Origin: Antedon bifida | Taxonomy: Eukaryota; Echinodermata; Crinoidea; Comatulida; Antedonidae | Assembly (NCBI GenBank): GCA_963402885.1 | Contig: OY727102.1 | Coordinates: forward strand, 9,548,001 to 9,612,000 | Direction: 5' to 3' | DNA length: 64,000 nucleotides | In this document: piece after piece, positions 19,067-27,770 of the stretch | Position numbering within the stretch: the stretch's first letter is position 1 | How the letters are laid out: each line of letters begins with the position of its first letter | Notes under the pieces: model-generated | What the model was told of the DNA's origin: nothing | The model's input: the letters and a program-made list of their open reading frames with translations, nothing else | Databases searched by the model: none | Made by a program: the position numbers and the translations under genes

Positions 19067-20100
19067 GCCCTTATTGGCAAAATTGAAGAATTTATTGAAG
19101 GAAGGGAAGATTGGTCACAGTTTGTTGAGCGTTTAGACTTTAGACTAGAGTCTGAGGAAGAAGAAGAACAACAGACAGAAGAAGAAGACTATATAAGGAA
19201 GTGCTTCCAGCATCTTTTATAGAAGACAATAACTACTATGTCCAGTAGTCATTAAGTTGATGTCTTGATGTTTGATTTTAATTTTAAATGTAAATAGGTT
19301 GGGTAATCATCAGGAATAGTCCTGAACAGGGAGATGAGCGCCCCTGCCCACCGATGAGTTTCGGGATCCCTTTGACCCGGAGGGAGAGTACCCGTTAGGG
19401 TTACAGGTCCCAGGTTTTTAGTTGTTTTTAAAATTAATTAGTGTTCCATGACCTTCTCATCAAAATTAACGTCTCTCATAAAATTAAGAAAAGTTGTGCT
19501 ATGTCAACATAATGTCAATGACGGCGAAATGTCCCCAATATTGGGGATAGCTATGAAAACAAATAAGTAAGTAAGTAACTTGTATTTCAAGGCAAAAGAA
19601 ATTACTACAGAGGAGAAGAAACAAGCAACACTGTTAACAGTTATTGGCCCATCATCTTATAAGCTTTTACGAAATTTGGTTACACCAGAAAAACCCAAGG
19701 ATAAAACATTCGATGAGCTGGTAACAGCTATGAATGGGCATCACAGTCCATGTGCCTAGTGAAATTGTACAGCGATACAAATTCAACTCACGCTTTCGAC
19801 GTGATAATGAAACAGTGCCTGAATTTATGGCATCGCTTCGATCGATGGCAGAATTCTGTAACTTTGGAGCCTCGCTCAATACAATGTTACGAGATCATCT
19901 AGTTTTTGGCGTCCGTAATCACGGAATTTGGTCTTTTGGCAGAAAAAGCACTGACACTGGAAAAAGCTGTTGAAATTGCAACTAGCATCGAAACTGCAAC
20001 AAGAAATGTAAGAGATCTGGCGCAGCCAACCTCTGCAGCTGCAGTTGAAAATGTAAACAAAATTGCTTACAAAAAGAAGTCAAAATTTACGGAATTGTTC
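19064..20100 (+). pseudogene. gag, N-terminal and capsid region, interrupted (unit A)
   Basis: Starts at the ATG of MALIGKIEEFIEGREDW, followed by an acidic Glu-rich run, and stays readable until about 19240. A foreign segment (about 19240-19575) interrupts it. The capsid-like part resumes with an EEKK...LLTVIGPSSYKLLRNL segment (about 19590-19680) and, after a frame change near 19745, with the VQRYKFNSRFRR...VPEFMASLR segment. A further change is needed for the EFGLLAEKALTLEKAVEIA part. This pattern is typical of mag-like Gypsy Gag proteins, which form the particle core. Coding breaks off at KKKSK before the satellite. Confidence 0.8.
19240..19575 (+). mobile_element. Foreign fragment with GTAAGTAAGTAA tail inside gag (unit A)
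   Basis: About 340 bp unrelated to gag, containing a GC-richer block (near 19320-19410) and ending in AAATAAGTAAGTAAGTAA. A short tandem tail is typical of some non-LTR retroelement 3' ends. Its limits are set by where the gag reading stops and resumes. It is absent from unit B because B's 666-bp deletion removed the whole area. Confidence 0.6.
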
Positions 20101-20750
20101 AAAAAATGTCCAAAATTTCCACTTTTTAAACTTCAAGAATTATGCTATAATATTGCCATTTATGCACATATATTATGGTAACATCATCTTATAAAGCCAT
20201 AGTAACTAGTTGTGTAAAAAAATAAAAAGGTCTAAATTTTGACATTTTTCGAAAAATTCACTGCGGGGGACCAAAGGAATTTTTTAGAAAAATTGCCAAA
20301 TTTTCTTCTTTTTAAAATTCAATAAGTATGCTATAATATTGCAATTTATGCACATATATTGTGTTAACATCATCTTATGGAGACATAAAAACTAGTTAAG
20401 TCAAAAAATAAAAGGGTAAGTATTTGGCCATTTTTCGAAAATTTCACTGCTGGGGACCGAAAGAATTTTTCGAAAATTTGCAAATGTTCACTTTTTAATA
20501 TCCAATAATTATGCTATTATATTGTCATTTATGTATATATATTGTGTTAACATCATCTTATAGAGCCATAGTAACTAGTTATGTAAACAAATAAAAGGGT
20601 CGAAATTTTGCCATTTTTCGAAAATTTCAATGCGGGGGAAAAAAGGAATTATTTCGAAAAATGGCAAAAAAATTCGATAATTATGCTATAATATTGCAAT
20701 TTATGCACATATATTGTGTTAACATAATCTTATGAAGCCATAAAAACTAG
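20083..20750. repeat. Four-unit satellite within gag (unit A)
   Basis: The phrase TATGCTAT(A/T)ATATTG starts at 20141, 20327, 20510 and 20682 (spacing 186, 183, 172 bp). Each unit continues with TTATGCACATATATTGTG, TAACATCATCTTAT, AAACTAGTTA and CCATTTTTCGAAAA, with GGGGGA. It separates the capsid region (ending KKKSK) from the zinc knuckles (beginning NKKSKPCF) and has no long open frame. Present in both A and B. Confidence 0.85.
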
Positions 20751-20752
20751 TT

Positions 20753-21502
20753 ATGTCAAATACAAATAAGAAGTCGAAACCATGTTTTCGCTGTGGAAAG
20801 AATAACCATTTGCCAGACAAATGTTATTTTAAGCAAACAACTTGCCATTATTGTAACAAGGTAGGACACATTCAATCTGTTTGTCTTAGCAAAAAGAAGG
20901 GGAAGCCCCAAACAGTTAAAAATGTTGTGGCAGATGAGCCAAGCGATGAACCAAGCAACATAGCTACAGAAATGTATGAAGAATTATTTGGAATAAAGAC
21001 CACGTCTAGTCCTCCACCTATGAAAGTTAAGATACTGTTAGAGGGTTTGGATACTGAAATGGAAATTGACACAGGAGCCTCGGTATCAATAATGTCGCAG
21101 ACGAAATTTAGGCAATTATGGCCTGAAAGAAAACTTGAACCTTCGTCAGTTAAGCTACGTACGTACACTGGACAAATAATGGATGTTTTGGGTAAAATTA
21201 ATGCTGAAGTTACATACCAGAGTACTACTACAATATTACCGTTAACGATTGTGCGAACAGATGGACCTACCCTAATTGGTCGAGACTGGCTTCAGTTTAT
21301 AAAGTTGGACTGGCAACAAATCAAGGTAATAAACCAATTAGATTTAAGTTCACTGCTTGGTAAATACCAAGAAATATTTAAAGATGAACTAGGTACCCTT
21401 AAGGGTACTGAAGCAAAAATGTATGTTGATAAAGAGACAATGCCAAAATTTTGCAAAGCCAGAAATGTTCCGTATGCTTTGCGACAGAAAGTAGATGACT
21501 AA
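20753..21502 (+). pseudogene. gag zinc knuckles plus protease plus start of RT (unit A)
   Basis: A 249-codon open frame. Two CCHC zinc knuckles are present, C11-C14-H19-C24 and C31-C34-H39-C44, which bind RNA in nucleocapsid. The aspartic protease follows, with active-site DTGAS at residues 106-110 and the later LIGRDWL motif. The end is the RT N-terminal segment [15 protein letters not shown] closes the frame where related elements continue into RT; the reading resumes directly after it as [13 protein letters not shown]. Nucleocapsid and protease look intact in isolation. Confidence 0.88.
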
Positions 21503-22170
21503 CTTGATCGCTTACAACGAGAAGGCATTATTGAACCTATACAGTTTTCAGACTGGGCTGCACCAATAGTTCCGGTACTTAAGGCAGATAAATCTACCAT
21601 TAGGATCTGTGGTGACTACAAAATTACTGTAAATAAAGCAGCCAAAGTTGATCAGTATCCTTTGCCCCGAAGAAAAATTTACTAAATTGGACATATGTCA
21701 CAAGGGTACCAACAATTACTCTTGGATAAAGATTCTCGAAAATATGTTGTAATCAACACTCAAAAGGGACTTTACAATATACACGGTTGCCGTTTGGAGT
21801 CTCTTCAGCACCAGCGATTTTCCAGCATGTCATGGAAGGACTATTACAAGGAGTTAAAGGTGTTACAGTATACCTGGACGATATATTAATTACAGGAAAG
21901 AATGACTTTGAGCATTTCGAAACTCTTGAAACCGTCCTAAAGCGACTGGCAGATGCTGGACTTCGTCTAAAAAAGAGTAAGTGTGTTTTTATGGTTAAAT
22001 CTGTTGGTTATTTGGGACACCTGATCGACAAAGAGGGATTGCATCCCACAAACGCCAAAGTGAGAGCAATTAAAGATGCTCCAGCGTCTCAAAACTTGAC
22101 AGAACTGAGAGCTTATTTGGGATTATTATCTTATTATGAAGTTTTTACCAAACTTATCCAACACACTTAA
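21503..22170 (+). pseudogene. Reverse transcriptase domain, frameshifted (unit A)
   Basis: RT motifs are spread over several frames: [10 protein letters not shown] and IRICGDYK (about 21555-21620), then, after a one-base loss near 21680, SQGYQQLLLDKDSRKYVV. After another shift near 21780 come LPFGVSSAPAIFQ and the catalytic VYLDDILI (YLDD near 21870), then GLRLKKSKCVF and VGYLGHLI. The palm and fingers are recognisable but three frame breaks make the enzyme non-functional. Confidence 0.88.
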
Positions 22171-22208
22171 TTGCTCTGTTATATGCCTTACTTCGTAAGG
22201 ATAAAGCT

Positions 22209-22940
22209 TTGAACTGGACAAATTTAGAACAATCTACTTTTGATAAATCAAAGGAATTGCTACTTTCCTGCAGAGTACTTGCACATTATGATCCAAAAAA
22301 GGAAATAATATTATCGTGTGATGCATCTCAATATGGAATTGGGGCTGTGTTAGCACATCGACAAAGTGACGGTACAGGAAGACCAATCGCATTTGCATCT
22401 AGAACACTTGCAGAAGCGGAAAAAAAGTATTCGCAAATTGAGAAAGAAGGTTTGGCATGCGTTTTCGGGGTAACGCGATTTCAGTCTTACATTTATGGTA
22501 GACATTTCACATTGGTAACAGACCATAAGCCATTGCTGGGTCTTATTAATGAGGACAGACTTGTGCCCAGCCAAGCATCAGCTAGAATCCAACGTTGGGC
22601 ACTGAAATTAGGTACATACAAATATACATTAAGATTCAAACTGACAAAGTCCCATGCCAATGCGGATGCCTTAAGCAGATTACCATTGCCAGGAAAACCA
22701 GAATCAATTCCACAACCTGCCGAAACTGTTCTATTGATGGAGCCAATGAACCAATCTCCAGTTTCCACAGCAGATATTAAAGGTTGGACGGTTAAAGATC
22801 CAACACTTTCTCGAGTTCTTTACTACATTGAAAAGGGTTGGCCCAATACTAATCCAAAAATTGAAAACTTGCAACCATATTGGATGGATCTGACAAAGAG
22901 AACTCTCTACACAAGATGGATGTATTTTGTGGGAAAATAG
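22209..22940 (+). pseudogene. RNase H domain region (unit A)
   Basis: A 243-codon open frame covering the tether and RNase H. The DASQYGIGAVLAH motif (first catalytic Asp near residue 38), the SQIEKEGLACVFG segment with the catalytic Glu, the VTDHKPL Asp and the final ANADALSRLP Asp are all visible, so the domain itself looks complete. It is separated from RT by a stop and frame change near 22170-22205. In unit B the first Trp codon has become TAG, so the frame opens later. Confidence 0.9.
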
Positions 22941-23437
22941 AATTGTTGTTCCACAGCCTGGTAGAAAACAGTTGCTACAAGCACTACATGACGGTCATAC
23001 TGGAATTGTCAGAATGAAAAGTTTTGCTCGGGATTCGTTATGGTGGCCTAATATGGACAAAGACATATCAAAGCAGTGGTCACGATTAAATATCGACTGT
23101 GCTGGACCATTTATTGGAAAAATGTTTTTAATACGATGCATACTCAAAATGGCTTGAGGTAATTCCGGTAAATTCCTCAACGACAAATACCACAGTGGAT
23201 AAGCTCAGGCTTATATTTGCATCGCATGGATTGCCAGATAAAATAGTATCCGACAATGGAACATGTTTCACCAGTGATGAATTTCATACATTCGTAAAGC
23301 GAAATGGAATAAGACATTCTTTAACAGCCCCATATCACCCATCATCGAATGGTCTTGCGGAACGTGCTGTACGCACATTTAAAGAAACAATGAAACGTAC
23401 GAAAGATGGATATATCGAAACAAAAGTCGCAAGATTC
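22927..23437 (+). pseudogene. Integrase, zinc-binding and catalytic regions, damaged (unit A)
   Basis: Begins ENRIVVPQPGRKQLLQALHDGHTG. The His pair of the HHCC zinc finger is present (LHDGHTG), but sequence jumps from WWPNMDKDISK to QWSRLNIDCAGPF, so the CxxC pair is deleted. After a frame break near 23155 the catalytic core continues with the VSDNGTCF Asp and the ...GLAERAVRTFK Glu. It is cut at VARF by a poly(A)-tailed insertion. Confidence 0.85.
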
Positions 23438-23634
23438 TTATGTTGTAATTTGTATGTTCTTGTTATCAGTTTCTTGTTTTTAGGACCCAAGTGGAAATAA
23501 GTTTTTAACTTTTCTTGGCATTCCTTGTAATCAAGGCCTGTTTTTTCCGTGCAATTGTTTTTCTATTTTCTATGTATTATATTTTATTGTTTTTTAACCT
23601 TGATTACCAAATAAAGTTTTAAAAAAAAACAATT
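23438..23634 (+). mobile_element. Poly(A)-tailed retroposed fragment inside integrase (unit A)
   Basis: About 197 bp ending AATAAAGTTTT followed by an A run, flanked by an 8-bp direct repeat CAAGATTC (23430-23437 and 23635-23642). Integrase coding is continuous on either side (VARF then LFKYRNTPHS). Polyadenylation signal, A tail and target duplication point to LINE-mediated insertion of a 5'-truncated element or transcript. Same insertion in unit B. Confidence 0.82.
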
Positions 23635-23642
23635 CAAGATTC

Positions 23643-24142
23643 CTATTTAAATATAGAAATACACCTCATAGCACAACTGGCAAAACACCAGCAGAATTAC
23701 TGAATGGCCGAAAATTGAAAACGCATTTTGATCTTTTACACCCTTATCAAGCAGATCGTGTTATCACTCAACTTGAAAAACAGAAATTAGCCCATGATCG
23801 TCATGCAAAGAACGCACTTTTGCAGAAGGAGAGTAGGTGTATATAAAGAACTTTAGAGGACAAAATCTGAAATGGTTACCCGGAACAATAATATTAAAAT
23901 CCGGTCGCATCTCATTCAAGACAAAACTAGAAGATGGACGAGTTTGTCGTCGTCATGCCGACCATATCAGGAAGCGTTATAGGCCTGTTCAAACTCAGGA
24001 TAAACAGCTTACAAACAAAGATGATCCTCCACAATTACCTCCAATGCTCATTAATCCAAATCTGAACAGTGGAAACATCACAATCGACTGTCGAAGCACA
24101 GTCTATTACTGCTCAGCGAAGAGTATACCTTACTCGCGATAG
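23643..24142 (+). pseudogene. Integrase C-terminal region and tail of pol (unit A)
   Basis: Continues the integrase after the insertion with YRNTPHSTTGKTPAELL, then after a frame break near 23830 VYIKNFRGQNLKWLPGTI and RVCRRHADHIRKRY. The W.PG.I......Y...L.DGR..RRH.D.IR pattern is the C-terminal module of Gypsy integrases that binds DNA. Ends near 24142. Confidence 0.8.
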
Positions 24143-24350
24143 AAAACCGCCGGAAAGATATGGACATTTTTAATAACTGAAATATAGAAACTTTTATGGA
24201 CATTATTACTGGACAATTTAAAATGTTGATCTTATGTTTTACTTTATACAGTGCATTATACCATATACATTTAAAGTGTTATTAAACCATAACTTAGTAC
24301 AGTGCTGCTTTGATTCAATTATAAATAAATAGCTTAGAATTGTTTATAAT

Positions 24351-24363
24351 AGAAGGGAGGGAA
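24351..24363 (+). promoter_or_regulatory. Polypurine tract (unit A)
   Basis: AGAAGGGAGGGAA directly abuts the 3' LTR, the place where plus-strand DNA priming starts in LTR elements. Confidence 0.85.
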
Positions 24364-24671
24364 TGTAATGTATTGAACTTGATTAATATTACTTGCTACC
24401 AATTATTTATACTTCCTTCACCTGTTACCATATATATTATGTTAACCCACTTCTATATAACCCTGGCTACTTAATGGTCACTAATGGCTAAAGTAGACCC
24501 CTCTGCTGAGACCACTAAACATTCCACCTTGACAGATTAATTACCCATTACCGATATTGTTATTATATATAGTAGATGTAGAATAAAGAATAAACACTTC
24601 AGTGCTAGCTTTCAACTATAACAGAACTTGTCTCTCTCTCACTTATTTGTATTGTAAATCGGTACATTACA
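24364..24671 (+). repeat. 3' LTR (unit A), 308 bp
   Basis: TGTAATG...CATTACA, followed by the AAAAG target duplication at 24672-24676. Retains the bases missing from the 5' LTR. Confidence 0.92.
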
Positions 24672-24811
24672 AAAAGTATTGTAGGTAAGTGTACTAGGTT
24701 GATGAAAATAATGCAACTAGCAAGTAAGGATACACAATGATTTACATTTACGTAACTTGGATAAATGCAAGTGGTCCGTAGATATATAGGATAAATACTA
24801 TTAGTACTTAC

Positions 24812-24979
24812 CCTAAATTAGGTATATGTATGTAAACCCTGTTCTTGTCTCTGACTGTTACCTTCTTTGTACAGTACCTACAGCGGACATTGGGTGGATA
24901 CCATCATCATTTGATGGATTGGTCATAGTAGCGTAATGATCTTTCTTACACGCAGTATCAAAATGAGCGAATGTGACAT
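24812..24979 (-). pseudogene. Fibrocystin-L-like exon (unit A, sub-block 2)
   Basis: A 168-bp minus-strand exon: atcaatag acceptor, TTAGG|GTAAGT donor. It opens DVTFAHFDTACKKDHYATMT, continues NPSNDDGIHPMSAVGTV and, after a one- or two-base shift, KVTVRDKNRVYIHIPNLG. TF..F....C.......MTNP...D..HP is a fibrocystin-L signature. The shift near 24870 breaks the frame. Sub-block 1 keeps only the last third. Confidence 0.75.
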
Positions 24980-25298
24980 CTATTGATAAGAAAGAGCAAA
25001 ATACCTTTATTTGTAAATAAATAAGTATGTTGAAATATATTCATTTGGTAAGTTTCACCAAAAATGTATTCCGATATTAAAGACATATTTTATGATAAAA
25101 CAGTACTAAGGGACAACCTCAACATTACAGTGGTGATAACTTGGATACAATGGCAATTTTATGTTATCCAAATAAGCATTCAGCTTCATGTGTAAACAGT
25201 ATGAGTATGCGTTTCCTGCAATAGAACTCAACTGGTTTGTCCAAGTAAGGACTAGGTTTGTCCAAGTAAGGACCAGATTATGTCATGCTTTTACATAC

Positions 25299-25473
25299 CT
25301 TGCAATCTTGTGTTTCCAGCAATAGCTGGGTAATTATGTATACCATGAAATGGAAAAAATGGAGCACCATTATCACCAGACATGAAATTTGCCCTCACGT
25401 ATCCAGCATTTCCATTGTCTGGACCACAAGGTGCACACTGTTTTGCACTTTGACCTGCATTCTCCGGTTGATT
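25299..25473 (-). pseudogene. Fibrocystin-L-like exon, intact frame (unit A, sub-block 2)
   Basis: A 175-bp minus-strand exon with atttcag acceptor and CAAG|GTATG donor, open from end to end: NQPENAGQSAKQCAPCGPDN, GNAGYVRANFMSGDNGAPF, then GIHNYPAIAGNTRLQ. It is the undamaged form of 2979-3142. Confidence 0.78.
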
Positions 25474-25963
25474 CTGAAATATTTACATGAAAATGTTAAT
25501 GGGAAAATGTAATATTTTAATCAGAATTTATAAATTACGTGACTGATTACACAATGGAATGGCATTATCAGTACACGTTAAGAAAAAGAAGGTAGAAGAG
25601 TAAGAAAGTCCTTTGACAAATTTCCTTATGAAAGTCAAGTATGCATATATAATATCTATACATTGATTTTATTTGACAGAATGCAAAATATAGTTCCCCA
25701 AACTGACAAAATAATAACATTTGAAAAACAGAAATAAAATCTTTTAAAATGAATAATAAAAATGTTCATATTTATTGAAAATGTTTATATCTTTTTTTTG
25801 TGTCTTTTTTGGGTTTCCCACTTTTATTTCATCGTCATTAACATTGTTCCATTCATCATGATTTTTACATTTATACATTATCTAATCTAATTCATCATAA
25901 TTGCTTAATTACAGTATTCAGTTTGTAACATGCTACAAATGTTTATATTCTTACTGAACCTAC

Positions 25964-26014
25964 CTGTAACTCATCGCAATCAAAGAACAGGCTTGTACCA
26001 ATTATAAACGATGA
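25964..26014 (-). pseudogene. Fibrocystin-L-like 51-bp exon (unit A, sub-block 2)
   Basis: Minus strand, aatgtag acceptor and ACAG|GTAGGT donor, 17 codons, encoding SFIIGTSLFFDCDELQ. Retains the acceptor lost in sub-block 1. Confidence 0.65.
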
Positions 26015-26032
26015 CTACATTCTCACACATAC

Positions 26033-26099
26033 TTATCAACAGCTTCATGACTAAGAGAAGATGGCCCAATGACAAATGGCATCACCCCAATGTTGTTGT
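26033..26099 (-). pseudogene. Remnant of the beta-helix exon (unit A, sub-block 2)
   Basis: The last 67 bp of the 381-bp exon seen whole at 3672-4052: DNNIGVMPFVIGPSSLSHEA and the GATAA|GTATGT donor. The 5' 314 bp are deleted, and the break happens to abut a tag that could act as an acceptor. Confidence 0.75.
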
Positions 26100-26159
26100 C
26101 TAAAATCTAAAATGTAAGTTACTATATAAGGAAAAGAGAAGTATTTTGGTATTGCTTAC

Positions 26160-26293
26160 CTGCTCCAACTGTGTGGTGAATTACATTATCCTGAATTGCA
26201 TCCAGATAGCAGGACTGAAGCCATTATGAAATGTATATTCACGTACAAACGATGGACTTTCTACAGTAACTTCTCCAATATCCAAGAAAGCAA
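26160..26293 (-). pseudogene. Fibrocystin-L-like beta-helix exon with deletion (unit A, sub-block 2)
   Basis: Minus-strand counterpart of 4106-4251. It reads VAFLDIGEVTVESPSFVREY and TFHNGFSPAIWM, then loses the codons for FGTSGL through a deletion of about 19-20 bases before IQDNV. It keeps the 8 bases that sub-block 1 lost. Ends at GCAG|GTAAGC. Confidence 0.75.
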
Positions 26294-26459
26294 CTGAATA
26301 ATGTGGCTCATAATAATCTGAAACAAATAAATAAGTGTCACTATCGAATGAATAAGTGCCAGACAAAAACCTCAGGGAAAAAAAAGTTACAATTACAGAA
26401 CTAACACTTTCCAATGTAAGAATGTTCCTTTATAGAAGTATTTTAACACAACCTGTGTT

Positions 26460-26720
26460 ATTATAATGTATTATTCTGGTCCTCAAGCTTTACTGGAAAC
26501 TGAGGAAATTCGGATTAGGCCCTCCACGGACCCTCGACAGCCAGCAGTGCAGCGCCTACCAGATCAGCACACCGGGAGACAATCCCCTACTTTTTTCAAA
26601 CAGTGTACCACGTTCTTTAATGTGCACTGTTAAGTACACAGGACCAACGGCTTTACATCTCATCCGAAGAATAAGGCAATGAGAGTAAAGCATCCTGCCT
26701 AAGGAACCATGGTGGTCTAT
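26460..26720 (-). repeat. SINE-like conserved segment (unit A)
   Basis: GC-richer than its surroundings. The minus strand contains CTTCGGATGAGATGTAAAGC, CCGTTGGTCCTGTGTACTTA and CACATTAAAGAACGTGG in order. I recognise this order of phrases as a motif dispersed through many invertebrate genomes, but cannot name the family. No Pol III boxes seen. Confidence 0.4.
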
Positions 26721-27419
26721 TTATAATTATTTTCTCTCAATCTAATAACAATCATTGCCATGATTCAATAAATTGTTTATTAATTAAAAATATAAAAATC
26801 ATCACCATTAATGACCAGAAATAATGAGTGATAGAGCTGATAATGTTAGTTTTCCCAACGATTATATAATCTTAAGTTTCCAAAGAAGGAAAGAAGGCAA
26901 ATAAAGAGAATGCTAGAAGTTTGGACTGGCAAACAGTTTAGTGTACACATAAACAGTAGTTACTGGCACTGTATACTTCAACACAAAGAATAATTATTCT
27001 AAATATTTATTTCTTAGGCTTAATACTTACAATAGTTGATTAGATCCACTGCTAGCACTCTTCTTCCTTAGATTCATTCGCATAGTCTGACATTTTAACT
27101 TAAGGTACCTTCTCTGTGGGTGCTCAAATGAAAACTGTCAATGGATGTCAAAGGTTGAAAAAGCAATGCGTTGTTCAATTTCTAAACAATGACCCTGTTG
27201 TACACACATTTGACTGGATATTTGTTTAATTAATGTACAGTATGTATATGCATGTATGAACATGCTCGCCTGCATCTTAAATTGAGAGGATCTGTGTGTG
27301 TAGCATCCAATAAGAATTTAGTGAAGTTCGAGAAGCTGGGAAGAGCAACCCTGTGTTGATCTGGGCCTCCGTGGATAAATTGAACTTATTATACCTATTC
27401 ATGGTAACAGTAACGTTTG
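26721..27419. other. Non-coding stretch before the next unit (unit A)
   Basis: AT-rich, no recognisable coding or repeat structure. Counterpart in unit B at about 57907-58606. Confidence 0.5.
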
Positions 27420-27770
27420 TTGCTCTTAGAGTGGATACGGTAGTCTACAATTGAAGATGCTTTTAAAATTGGGGTAGGGGGAAGTATTAATAGAAGGTAG
27501 TGGGTTAAATAGAGGGAGACCTGCATTGAAAATTTGAAATGGACTGTAGTCTTCAAAAAGAAGTTGCTCTTAGATTGGATACACTAGTCTACAATTGATG
27601 GTGATTTTAGAATTATAATGCAGTATTAAATAGAAGATGGATGGTTAATTAGAGAGAAAAACTGCATTGACAATTTGAAAATGACTTATAATTAATTAAA
27701 AAATCACCAACCTTGGAATCCAGATGTTCTGCAATATCCATTGTAAAATCTTCAATTAGATTAAACTGAA
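27420..27770. repeat. Left-boundary tandem pair before sub-block 1 (A/B junction)
   Basis: Same diverged 147-bp pair as at 16161-16455. In unit B the CACCAACCTTGGAATCCAGA segment with the exon's GTTGGT donor survives (27705-27730); it is deleted at the equivalent place in A and C. Confidence 0.7.

Larger units (their letters stand above)
18751..24671 (+). mobile_element. Ty3/Gypsy LTR retrotransposon (unit A), 5.9 kb, defective
   Basis: Bounded by LTRs that start TGTAATG and end CATTACA, with an exact 5-bp target duplication AAAAG (18746-18750 and 24672-24676). Sub-block 1 shows the empty site as one AAAAG near 2631-2636. Gene order is gag, protease, RT, RNase H, integrase, with RNase H before integrase as in Ty3/Gypsy. 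The pol motifs resemble mag/K02A2.6-like elements. It carries gag interruptions, pol frame breaks and an insertion in integrase, so it cannot move by itself. It lies antisense to the host exons, in an intron. Confidence 0.92.
1..27647. repeat. Macro-repeat unit A (27.6 kb)
   Basis: First copy of a very long tandem unit. Base 1 of the window aligns with 58838 (unit C) and with 27648 (unit B). Most of the length is nearly identical to B, with constant offsets of 27750 bp in the first 5 kb and about 31.8 kb from 8 to 18 kb. Unit A lacks the 2988-bp insertion and the 1042-bp duplication present in B, but keeps a 666-bp gag segment that B has lost. The left edge is set by where the window begins, so the phase of the unit is arbitrary. 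Confidence 0.93.

Noticed and set aside
22350..22768. Minus-strand frames over the RNase H region
   Set aside because: Antisense shadows of a clear pol domain.
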